This document shows, piece by piece, positions 1 to 5,853 of a stretch of DNA of 5,988 nucleotides. The notes beneath the pieces are model-generated. The model was not told the DNA's origin. It saw only the letters and a list, made by a program, of their open reading frames with translations, and did not search any database. Made by a program: the position numbers and the translations under genes. How positions within the stretch are numbered: position 1 is the first letter of the stretch; each line of letters begins with the position of its first letter. The stretch comes from Pseudomonadota bacterium (GTDB lineage Bacteria; Desulfobacterota; Desulfobulbia; Desulfobulbales; Desulfobulbaceae): the NCBI GenBank assembly GCA_009778235.1, contig WRKE01000171.1:1-5988 (forward strand), in the 5' to 3' direction.

Positions 1-2
1 TC

Positions 3-764
3 AACCGGCTGGCCGCGCGCCGCTTTCCCCAAGGGGCGGTGGCGGAAGAAGCGGCGCTTTTTGTCATGGAGGGGCTGGCCAGCGACGACTGGCGCCGGCT
101 CCGCGCCTTTGCCGGCCGCTCGACCCTGACCACCTACATCACCGCCCTCAGCTTACGCCTGCTGGAGGATTTTGCCCGCAAACGCTTCGGCCGGGTCAAG
201 CCGCCCGCCTGGATTTGCCGCCTGGGCGGCATCTGGCTCACCCTCTTTCGCCTGCTCTGCTTGGAACGCTTGACCCCGGGCGAGGCCGTGGCCGTGGCCG
301 GCAACGGCCTGGCTGGCCCGATGCGGGCCGCCGAGGAGGCCGCCTACCAGATTCTTGGGGAAATACCCGATTGCGGTGAACGTTCGGGCGAGTGGGTCGA
401 ATTGGACGAGACCGTCATGGTGTCCGGGACAGAGGGCGACTGCTCGCTCCAGGAGGAGCAGTTGGCCCAGGAAGAGCGCCGCCGCCTGTTTGCCGTGCTC
501 GGCCGGCTGCTGTTCGACGGCGATGGCGAAATCGATCCCCCGCTCCTCAAACGGATGGCGACCGCCACCCTGCGACTGGCGCCCGAGGAGCGACTGTTGC
601 TCAAACTCTGTTATCGGGACGGGGTGACTGTGGCCGAGGCCGGCCGGCTGCTCGGCTGGAACCGGCACCAGACGCACGGACGGCTGCGGCGGCTTTTGAT
701 TCGCCTGCGGCAGGATTTGGCCGCGGCCGGGCTGGAAGAGGACTTAAGGCTTTTACTGACCTGA
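3..764 (+). CDS. Sigma-70 family (ECF-like) RNA polymerase sigma factor, 5'-partial
   Basis: The reading frame is open from the first complete codon to a TGA at 762-764, and homology-like sequence precedes the first possible in-window start (GTG at 39), so the true start is upstream of the window. The N-terminal visible part resembles sigma region 2: an acidic helix with DDWRRLRAF, then STLTTYITALSLRLLEDFARKRFGR, equivalent to the region 2.2-2.4 helices that contact core polymerase and the -10 element. A linker of about 110 residues follows. The C-terminal part (about 579-728) is region 4: LAPEERLLLKLCYRDGVTVAEAGRLLGW, then a basic recognition helix (HQTHGRLRRLLIRLRQ). The linker is longer than in a compact ECF factor. 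The product should direct polymerase to a dedicated promoter set. The zinc-finger membrane protein 78 bases downstream on the same strand is its likely anti-sigma factor. Family assignment is firm; the regulon is unknown. Confidence 0.82.
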   Translation, partial: NRLAARRFPQGAVAEEAALFVMEGLASDDWRRLRAFAGRSTLTTYITALSLRLLEDFARKRFGRVKPPAWICRLGGIWLTLFRLLCLERLTPGEAVAVAGNGLAGPMRAAEEAAYQILGEIPDCGERSGEWVELDETVMVSGTEGDCSLQEEQLAQEERRRLFAVLGRLLFDGDGEIDPPLLKRMATATLRLAPEERLLLKLCYRDGVTVAEAGRLLGWNRHQTHGRLRRLLIRLRQDLAAAGLEEDLRLLLT

Positions 765-842
765 TCGCCCGACACAATGGGGTTTGGCGACCGTCCAACA
801 ACTCAAGGGATGAACAGAGGCCCCTCAACCATGAGCTAGCGC

Positions 843-1895
843 ATGAACGAGTACGAAGACAAAAAAAACGCGGATCGAAGGCTGGCCCTGTTGGTCCTGA
901 CCAGCGAGCCGCCCGGCCCTCTGGGCCCATGTCCTTCGGCGGAAACGCTGGCAGCCCTGGTCGAAGGCCGGCTGGCACCAGAGGAGGCCAAGACCTGGCG
1001 GGCGCATCTGGCGGACTGCGAGACCTGTTATGGTCAGTGGCTGCAACTGGACCGGCAATGGCAACAAAATTTGTTGCTTAACAGAAAAACCACCCTGCTG
1101 CGGCTGGTCAGCAAGCCGCGTTTTTTGACCACCATGGGCTCAGTGCTGGCGGCGGCTGCCAGTGTGGCCCTGATATTGAACCTGCCCTTCACCCAGCGGG
1201 GCCCAATCAACCTGCCCGCTCCCCAGGAAAAGACCATGGAGCATCAGGCCGCGGCTCCAGCCGCCGACATCGCAGCACCCCAGGCCGAACCAGCGCCGCC
1301 CGCGCCCCTGGAGCAGCCGCTTATGGCCCCGGAACCTCTCGCCCGGCCCGTTGAACCGGCCAAGATGGCCATGCGGCAGCAGGCCAAGAGCGAGGCCGGG
1401 CATCGAGCCGATGGGCAGGGCGCAAATATTGCCGGAAAAGCGGCGCCGCAGGCCGCCACCACGGCGAGGGAGCGGGATCAGAGGGAAATAAAGGAAAAGG
1501 CAGCCGACCTGGCAGCCGCCAGACAAGATGTCGAGACAGGACATCGCCAGGAGCGGCAACAGGAGGTCAAGACCCTGCCCGCGGCTCCACCGGCCCCGGC
1601 GCAGATGGCAGCATCCTCGCCCCAGCCGGAACAGGAAAGGATACCAGTCACGGCCGAGGACTGGTACAGCCACATCCGCCAGGGCTGCCAGGGAACGCCC
1701 CGGGCCGACTTCTTCACCGCGGTCGCCGCTCAAGGCGAAGCGCTGCTCCGGGGGCCTGGTCCGCTATCCAGCCAGGACCGGCAACGGATCAAAAGCATCC
1801 TTGCTGAACTCGGCGGCAAGCGGCCGGTTGCCGACCGCTGCGCCGCTTTGCTGGAACTCCTTGGACCAACAACTCAGCGGCCGCGGCAAGAGTAG
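843..1895 (+). CDS. Zinc-finger transmembrane anti-sigma factor with Pro/Ala-rich periplasmic region
   Basis: The 350-residue product carries a ZAS-type zinc-finger anti-sigma motif: Cys30-Pro, then LAALVEGRL, then His55-x3-Cys59-x2-Cys62. This is the usual layout of cytoplasmic anti-sigma domains that hold an ECF sigma factor. One hydrophobic segment (about residues 94-116, FLTTMGSVLAAAASVALIL) would span the inner membrane with the N-terminus inside. Residues 117-268 are low-complexity, rich in Pro, Ala, Gln and Glu, and look like a flexible periplasmic spacer. A more ordered C-terminal domain (about 269-345) begins with EDWYSHIRQGC and has Cys282 and Cys333, which could form a disulphide. 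ATG 843 is the first possible start, because an in-frame TAG lies at 837-839. The ribosome site is weak (GAG, 7 bases upstream). The gene probably forms an operon with the sigma factor before it. Release of the sigma factor by a periplasmic signal is inferred from family behaviour. Confidence 0.8.
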   Translation: MNEYEDKKNADRRLALLVLTSEPPGPLGPCPSAETLAALVEGRLAPEEAKTWRAHLADCETCYGQWLQLDRQWQQNLLLNRKTTLLRLVSKPRFLTTMGSVLAAAASVALILNLPFTQRGPINLPAPQEKTMEHQAAAPAADIAAPQAEPAPPAPLEQPLMAPEPLARPVEPAKMAMRQQAKSEAGHRADGQGANIAGKAAPQAATTARERDQREIKEKAADLAAARQDVETGHRQERQQEVKTLPAAPPAPAQMAASSPQPEQERIPVTAEDWYSHIRQGCQGTPRADFFTAVAAQGEALLRGPGPLSSQDRQRIKSILAELGGKRPVADRCAALLELLGPTTQRPRQE

Positions 1896-1902
1896 CAATG
1901 GT

Positions 1903-2220
1903 TCAGATGGGCGGGGCGATGGTCACCACGATGCGCATGTCGGTGATTGCCTTGACCCCGTGCGGCTCGCGGATGTCGGAGATGAGCATGTCCCCGGTCC
2001 TGGCGGGCATGGTCGCCTCGTTGTCAGCGAGAAACAATCCCTCGCCCTCGATCACCAGAATGGACAACTGGCCGTCGAGGTCATGGGAATGGATGGGAAA
2101 CAAGGCGTTCGCCTTGAGATTGAAGTTGATGATTTTGAAGTGCGCGGAATCGTGCAAGAGGATCGTTTTCATCCCCAGGGGGCTGAACTCCCTGGTTTCA
2201 GACAGTTCGATTCGTTTCAT
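1903..2220 (-). CDS. Small single-domain cupin protein
   Basis: This 105-residue protein is a single cupin beta-barrel. Motif 1 is visible as FPIHSHDLDGQLSILVIEGEG-like sequence with His44 and His46 and a closing glycine pair. Motif 2 is PARTGDML followed by REPHGV, with His87. The three metal-binding histidines are present, but the usual motif-1 glutamate position is Gln51, so metal binding may be altered or the protein may only bind a ligand. I chose ATG 2220 because AAGGA lies 4 bases upstream and the cupin fold begins soon after. A longer start at 2274 would add 18 residues with no clear ribosome site. It lies 72 bases behind the response regulator gene on the same strand with no terminator seen, so it is probably the third gene of that operon. 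Its stop is 7 bases from the convergent anti-sigma stop. Substrate unknown. Confidence 0.78.
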   Translation of the reverse strand: MKRIELSETREFSPLGMKTILLHDSAHFKIINFNLKANALFPIHSHDLDGQLSILVIEGEGLFLADNEATMPARTGDMLISDIREPHGVKAITDMRIVVTIAPPI

Positions 2221-2224
2221 GGTT

Positions 2225-2229
2225 TCCTT
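2225..2229 (-). promoter_or_regulatory. Ribosome binding site deciding the cupin start
   Basis: Read on the minus strand the sequence is AAGGA-AACC-ATG, a good Shine-Dalgarno match 4 bases before ATG 2220. The alternative start at 2274 is preceded by ACCGGGT, which is a poor match, so the shorter 105-residue protein is preferred. Confidence 0.6.
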
Positions 2230-2292
2230 GATGGTGGTGGTGAGCCGTGGCGCCCAACCCGCTGTTGGCCCCATACCCGGTCCGGCGGATGC

Positions 2293-3699
2293 TCAGCCTC
2301 CAGGTTCCTCTTCCCGGAATTGCTGAAGGGTGATTTTGTATTTGTTGATCTTGTCGTACAGGCTCTTGCGCGAGATGCCCATGGCCCGGTGGGCGGCGCT
2401 GACCCGGCCGCCGGCCCGCCTGAGCATCTGCTCAATGTAGTGTTGTTCCTGCCGCTCCATATATTCTTTCCACGATACATCGGGAAAATCCGCGTCACTG
2501 GTCATCGACGACTGCGATCCGGCCGCCATCGGTTCCTTGCCGCCGAACACGCAATACCGGCGGACAAAGTTCCGCAGTTCGCGGACATTGCCCGGCCAGT
2601 CCTGCCGTATCAGCCGCCGGATCAGTTCCGGTGAGCAGGGCCGCACCTCGCCGTGCTGGTCGTCGCAGTATTCGGCCCAAAAGGCCTCGACCAAAAGCGG
2701 AATGTCCTCCTTGCGATCCCGCAGCGGCGGCAGGTGCACCGGCAGGACATTGAGCCGGAAGTAGAGATCCTGGCGAAAGGCTCCCCGGTCGATTTCTGCC
2801 CCCAAATCACGGTTGGTGGCGGTAATCACCCGCGCCTTGAGGGGAATGGCCGCATTGCCGCCCAACCGGGTGAAGGTGCGTTCCTCTAGAACCCGCAGCA
2901 ACTTGGTCTGCAACGGGGCCGGCATCGAACAAATCTCGTCGAGGAACAGGGTGCCGGTGCCTGCGTATTCGAACTTACCGATCTTGCGGTGAATTGCGCC
3001 GGTAAAGGCCCCCTTTTCATGGCCGAAGAGTTCGGACTCGATCATCTCCGCCGGCAGGGCGCCCATATTGACCGCCACGTAGGGCGCGGCTTCCGGACGG
3101 CCGATGGCGTGCAGGGCCCTGGCCGCCAACTCTTTGCCGGTGCCGGTTTCGCCGATGATCAGCACCGGGTCGCTTTCGTGGGCAATGGTCTCGATGAGCG
3201 TATACAGCGCCAGCATGGCCGGATGGCTGCCGACCAGACCGTAGAAGTGAGACCGCCCCTCGCGGGTCGCGGTCAGTTGCCGCGCAAGGTGCCGGTTTTC
3301 CAGCACCAGCCGCCGTCGCTCTATGGCCCGCGCCAGGGTGGCGAGAATGATGCCCTCGTCCACCGGCTTCTGCAGGAAATGGTAGGCGCCCTGCTTGACC
3401 GCCTCCACCGCCAGGCCGATGTCGCCGTGGCCGGTGATCAGAATCACCGGCAGGTCGGGGTCCTTGGTCAGGATCCGCTCCAACAGCGCCAGGCCGTTCA
3501 TCTCGGGCATGCGGATGTCGGCCAGAACCGCGGAATAGATATGTTCATCGATGCGGGCCAGGGCGTCAAGCGGATTGGCGAAGGTTTGCGCCGCATAGCC
3601 GTTGAGGACCAGGGTCTGCTTGATCGCCGCCAGCAGATAGAGGTCGTCATCGACCACCAGGATTTCCGGGATGGGCAACTTACTGGGCTTACTCTTCAT
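2293..3699 (-). CDS. Sigma-54-dependent response regulator, NtrC/DctD type
   Basis: The 468-residue protein has the three domains of bacterial enhancer-binding response regulators. The receiver domain (about 12-130) has the acidic pocket Asp17-19, phospho-acceptor Asp61 (LADIRMPEMNG), Thr89 and Lys111. The AAA+ domain (about 154-385) has Walker A GETGTGKE (183-190), the sigma-54 contact loop GAFTGA (230-235) inside ESELFGHEKGAFTGA, Walker B TLFLDEI (250-256), and the LYFRLNVLPVHLPPLRDR stretch. A Fis-type helix-turn-helix lies at about 431-456 (GRVSAAHRAMGISRKSLYDKI). Phosphorylated by its kinase, it should bind enhancer sites and use ATP hydrolysis to open sigma-54 promoters. LDEICSMPAPLQTKLLRVLEE is closest in feel to the DctD subgroup. 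ATG 3699 overlaps the kinase stop as ATGA, which implies translational coupling; an upstream extension to 3768 would run through the kinase 3' end. All key motifs are intact. Target genes are unknown. Confidence 0.95.
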   Translation of the reverse strand: MKSKPSKLPIPEILVVDDDLYLLAAIKQTLVLNGYAAQTFANPLDALARIDEHIYSAVLADIRMPEMNGLALLERILTKDPDLPVILITGHGDIGLAVEAVKQGAYHFLQKPVDEGIILATLARAIERRRLVLENRHLARQLTATREGRSHFYGLVGSHPAMLALYTLIETIAHESDPVLIIGETGTGKELAARALHAIGRPEAAPYVAVNMGALPAEMIESELFGHEKGAFTGAIHRKIGKFEYAGTGTLFLDEICSMPAPLQTKLLRVLEERTFTRLGGNAAIPLKARVITATNRDLGAEIDRGAFRQDLYFRLNVLPVHLPPLRDRKEDIPLLVEAFWAEYCDDQHGEVRPCSPELIRRLIRQDWPGNVRELRNFVRRYCVFGGKEPMAAGSQSSMTSDADFPDVSWKEYMERQEQHYIEQMLRRAGGRVSAAHRAMGISRKSLYDKINKYKITLQQFREEEPGG

Positions 3700-4922
3700 G
3701 CTGTCCCGCTCCGCCGCAAATCCGGGGAAACATCCCGCACATGTTGCGGGATATAGACCGTAAAACAAGAGCCGTGTCCCGGCGCGCTTTCCACTTCGAT
3801 ATAGCCGGCGAAACCGCGGACAATCCGGTCGACGATCGACAAACCCAGACCCATGCCGGTCCCCACTTCCCTGGTGGTGAAGAAGGGATCGAAAATTTTT
3901 TTCAGCAGCTCTTCGGCAATACCCTCGCCGTTGTCCTCCACGGTGACCAGCACGTAGGGCTCCTTCAGCATGGTGGTCAGGTTGAGGCTGTGGGCAATGC
4001 GGCTGGTGACCGTCAACCGGGGCGTGTCCACCCGGCCCATGGCCTGGATGGCGTTTTGCACCAGATTGAGGAAAACCTGCTCCAGGCGGACCTCCACCCC
4101 CAGGACTTCGCAGGGTTGGTTGGCCAGGCGCAGGTCAAGGACGATCTCGCTTAGGCGCAACTGTGATTCCAAAAAGCTCAAGATCTTGCGGATGAGTCCA
4201 TTGAGTTCCACCGGGGCCTGCTTTTCCTCGTCCTTGCGGCCGAAACTCCGCATGGTGGCGATGATCGACGAGGCCTTGTTCACTCGGTCGATGATGATGG
4301 CCAAGTTCTCCCGCAGCATGTCGGCATGATCGCCTGGCGTTTCCAAGGCCTTCAAACAGTTGCGGGCAAAGAGCAGGATGGCGTTGAGCGGCTGGGTCAG
4401 TTCATGGCCCACGCCGGCGGCCATCTCGCCCAGGCTGGCCAGGCGGCTGGAATGGATGAGTTGTTTCTGCCCTTCCTGCAGCTCGGTCATCAGGTCGTAG
4501 AACTCGCTGCAGTCGGAGCAGATCAGCATGTGCAGCACCAGGCCGTTGGGATTGACGTGGGTGGAGCCGCGCATCTTCACCGGCAGACTCTGTCCGGTGG
4601 CGGTGGCGAGCTGGGCCTCGAATTCGGTGAACTCCCCCTTGGCAAAGGCCTGGCGGATGGTCTCCGCCTTGTCCGGCCGGACCAGATCCGATAAGGTCAG
4701 GCGCCGTCCGGTATCCATGCTGAAGCCTGTCCGCTGCAGGAATTCCCGATTGGTCTGGATGACCTTGAATTCATGGTCCATAAGGAGAAACAACTCGGAG
4801 ATGCCGGCCAGGATCCGTTCGGTGAACGACCGGGATGCCTCCATCTCCTCGTGCTTCTTCAGGACGCGGACGACCAGATCCTGCCGCTGTTTCTCCAGTA
4901 TCTTGATTGCCTGATCGTGCAT
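3696..4922 (-). CDS. Soluble PAS-domain sensor histidine kinase
   Basis: From ATG 4922 the protein has 408 residues and no transmembrane segment, so it should sense an intracellular signal. An N-terminal coiled-coil-like helix (about 1-35) leads into a PAS domain (about 36-140; ILAGISELFLLMDHEFKVI onwards). The HisKA dimerisation domain carries phospho-acceptor His173 in GVGHELTQPLNAI. The HATPase domain has the N box (Glu281 to Asn290, NLVQNAIQAM), the G1 box DNGEG (330-334), the F box FDPFFTTRE and the G2 box GTGMGLGL (354-361). It probably phosphorylates the response regulator encoded directly downstream, whose ATG overlaps its TGA. ATG 4922 is preceded by GGGGAAGG. An in-frame TTG at 4964 would add 14 residues but has a weak ribosome site and would overlap the candidate -10 box. 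The PAS domain ends in CSDC (Cys135, Cys138), which is unusual. The signal is not known. Confidence 0.92.
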   Translation of the reverse strand: MHDQAIKILEKQRQDLVVRVLKKHEEMEASRSFTERILAGISELFLLMDHEFKVIQTNREFLQRTGFSMDTGRRLTLSDLVRPDKAETIRQAFAKGEFTEFEAQLATATGQSLPVKMRGSTHVNPNGLVLHMLICSDCSEFYDLMTELQEGQKQLIHSSRLASLGEMAAGVGHELTQPLNAILLFARNCLKALETPGDHADMLRENLAIIIDRVNKASSIIATMRSFGRKDEEKQAPVELNGLIRKILSFLESQLRLSEIVLDLRLANQPCEVLGVEVRLEQVFLNLVQNAIQAMGRVDTPRLTVTSRIAHSLNLTTMLKEPYVLVTVEDNGEGIAEELLKKIFDPFFTTREVGTGMGLGLSIVDRIVRGFAGYIEVESAPGHGSCFTVYIPQHVRDVSPDLRRSGTA

Positions 4923-4963
4923 GGCCTTCCCCAGAGACGTGCCAATGTGCCAAAAGCTTTGCA

Positions 4964-4993
4964 ATCATACCCGTCATCCCCCGGTGACGTCAT
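4964..4993 (-). promoter_or_regulatory. Candidate promoter of the kinase-regulator-cupin operon
   Basis: Read on the minus strand, TATGAT (4969-4964) is a one-mismatch -10 box and ATGACG (4993-4988) is a four-of-six -35 box with an 18-base spacer. Transcription would begin near 4957, leaving a leader of about 35 bases before ATG 4922. The region is the only sizeable non-coding stretch upstream of the operon. The call is by eye and tentative. Confidence 0.35.
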
Positions 4994-4995
4994 CC
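4972..4995 (+). repeat. Pair of CGTCATCC direct repeats in the operon promoter region
   Basis: CGTCATCC occurs at 4972-4979 and again at 4988-4995, a 16-base offset. The second copy includes the palindrome TGACGTCA (4985-4992 in overlap). The repeats sit on the candidate -35 box and spacer of the two-component operon, where a regulator could bind. A second tandem pair, GTGCCAA at 4939-4945 and 4947-4953, lies in the presumed leader. Both pairs are directly visible; an operator function is only inferred. Confidence 0.35.
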
Positions 4996-5061
4996 ATTTT
5001 CCTTAAAGAAACGGGCAGGCATGGCACAACTGGGCCGGGCAACGGGGACTCGCCTCAAACC

Positions 5062-5298
5062 TCAGCCTGGCCGGCCCCATGTTGTTTCTTGCCGGGCAAG
5101 TTGTTTCCGGGCCTCTTTGCGGATGATTTCCGGATACCGCCCCATGTCGAGCAGTCTTTGCTTCCCGCCAAAGCGATACGCAAGCCGCCACAGCTTGCCG
5201 CCTGCCCGGGTGACAAAACAGGTGCATGCCCTTTTGTCGGATAGTTAATAATCCTTCTCTTTTGGCTTGGTGTTTTTTATAGTGGTGCCGGTCAGCAT
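5062..5298 (-). pseudogene. Remnant of P4-type tyrosine integrase (DUF4102 arm-binding domain)
   Basis: Read from ATG 5298, the minus strand gives MLTGTTIKNTKPKEKDY, a TAA stop at 5247-5245, then LSDKRACTCFVT, RAGGKLWRLAYRFGGKQ and RLLDMGRYPEIIRKEARKQL, ending at a TGA (5064-5062). This is the textbook N-terminal arm-DNA-binding domain of P4-like and island integrases: start, Ala/Thr-Lys-Pro, LSD, GGK-W-R-YRF-GK, G-YP-I and the EAR helix all appear in order. The expected Lys codon before LSD has become TAA, and residues after LSD (KRACTCF) have drifted from the usual DGxGLYL. Homology stops after about 70 codons, and the roughly 300-residue catalytic domain (R-H-R-Y) is absent, since the kinase operon follows. 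The gene is therefore dead by both nonsense mutation and truncation. It marks the former end of an integrated element. Identification is by remembered family pattern and is strong. Confidence 0.85.
5081..5112 (-). repeat. Imperfect short duplication at the integrase break
   Basis: On the minus strand GCCCGGAAACAAC (5112-5100) is followed by GCCCGGCAAGAAACAAC (5097-5081), the same unit with four extra bases. The join contains the 13-base palindrome CTTGCCGGGCAAG (5088-5100). The repeat coincides with the point where integrase homology ends, so it may record the event that truncated the gene. Confidence 0.4.
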
Positions 5299-5306
5299 GG
5301 CTGGCC

Positions 5307-5344
5307 GGGGGTATGAGGGTATCAACCGTCCATGTGGGGGTATG
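5307..5344 (+). repeat. Three GGGTAT repeats upstream of the integrase remnant (possible arm-type sites)
   Basis: GGGTAT starts at 5309, 5317 and 5338, and two copies are the longer GGGGGTATG. On the integrase strand they read as ATACCC(CC). They fill the space just upstream of the integrase ATG at 5298. Runs of ATACCCCC-like repeats in front of DUF4102 integrases are, from memory, common, and are thought to be arm-type binding sites used in excision or in control of the gene. The repeat is visible; the role is inferred. Confidence 0.5.
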
Positions 5345-5362
5345 GCGAGAGAGGGAGTAAGA

Positions 5363-5390
5363 TTTATACGATAACATATTGAAATAACAA
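5363..5390 (-). promoter_or_regulatory. Candidate promoter of the integrase remnant
   Basis: Within an AT-rich block, the minus strand shows TTGTTA (5390-5385) and TATAAA (5368-5363) separated by 16 bases, a reasonable sigma-70 promoter. A transcript from near 5356 would run through the GGGTAT repeats into the integrase start at 5298. AT-rich DNA gives such matches by chance, so this is tentative. Confidence 0.3.
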
Positions 5391-5511
5391 AAATAAAAAA
5401 TCAGTTGAGCTTGATATACCCACAGTTGTACCATCAAGGGCGCTCCCTGTCCTTTGTGACGTTTTTTTGCACTGCCCTACAGGCGAACCACTCTCTTTTC
5501 TACCGTTCGCA
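5391..5511. other. AT-rich spacer between the two gene remnants
   Basis: This stretch holds an A-rich run (5383-5400), a T7 run (5462-5468) and a weak AGGG-CGCT-CCCT hairpin near 5438-5450. I found no tRNA, no convincing terminator and no reading frame with family features. A frame running through it on the minus strand is compositionally odd (Ser/Lys/Gly-rich) and looks accidental. Confidence 0.4.
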
Positions 5512-5853
5512 TCATCTTGGTATAAGCTGAAAGACTTTTTGCTCATGGGTGGGCACTCTTGGGTGCTTGGCTTCGTCCAGGGCGTGAAAGAACTGGGCCG
5601 CATAATCGACAGCCTCGTATAACTGGCTGTATTCACAATACCAGTGACCTTGCCGTCGCCTACGGACCCAGAGTGCCACATCACCGCTCGAAACCGTGCA
5701 CGAAACGATTCCACTCACCAAGTCACTGATGATTTTCTGGTCGATCAGACGGAAGTAATCCAGTTCGATCTTTCTAATCTGAACAGTGTCATTCGTTGAA
5801 ACAGGCGCGAGCCGAGGAGGATGACACAGTTCGGATTGCGGACCGCTGGACAA
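5512..5853 (-). pseudogene. Probable fragment of BREX phosphatase-like protein PglZ
   Basis: The frame encodes up to 113 residues from a TTG at 5853, with no ATG, and stays open upstream to a stop at 5904-5902. The central part (about 5766-5569) reads ELDYFRLIDQKIISDL, then TVSSGDVALWVRRRRQGHWY, then SQLYEAVDYAAQFFHAL. An IDxxIIxDL helix, TVS..(E/D)V..(W/I)(V/I)..RR..HWY, then YEA(I/V)..A..F matches my memory of an internal region of type A PglZ, which in full is roughly 800 or more residues and has an alkaline-phosphatase-superfamily core. Neither the catalytic core nor the expected C-terminal continuation is found in any frame nearby, so this is a stranded piece rather than a working gene. 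Residues 1-25 and 96-113 look unrelated and are probably chance extension. Alternatively it is an unrecognised small protein of unknown function. It lies on the same strand as the integrase remnant. Confidence 0.55.

Noticed and set aside
1140..1733. A 197-codon open frame on the minus strand opposite the anti-sigma gene
   Set aside because: It is antisense to a gene with clear motifs, is Gly/Arg/Leu-rich with no domain pattern, and is what GC-rich codon bias produces by chance.
2989..3756. A 255-codon plus-strand frame opposite the response regulator
   Set aside because: The opposite strand carries all the receiver and AAA+ motifs, and this frame has none and is a composition shadow.
3700..3768. 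Longer start for the response regulator at 3768
   Set aside because: It would add 23 residues encoded within the end of the kinase gene. The receiver domain begins just after ATG 3699, which forms a typical ATGA overlap.
4923..4964. Longer kinase start at TTG 4964
   Set aside because: The start codon is weaker, the ribosome site is poor and it overlaps the best -10 box. ATG 4922 has GGGGAAGG upstream.
5003..5437. A 144-codon minus-strand frame crossing the integrase remnant
   Set aside because: It runs in a different phase from the recognisable DUF4102 sequence and spans the repeats and AT-rich spacer with no family features.
5438..5468. Possible rho-independent terminator (AGGG-CGCT-CCCT hairpin, T7 run)
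   Set aside because: The stem is only four pairs and the T run begins well beyond it. No plus-strand gene ends here.
5364..5714. A 116-codon minus-strand frame overlapping the PglZ-like fragment
   Set aside because: The other phase carries the conserved-looking block. This one is Ser/Thr/Pro-rich and crosses the candidate promoter region.
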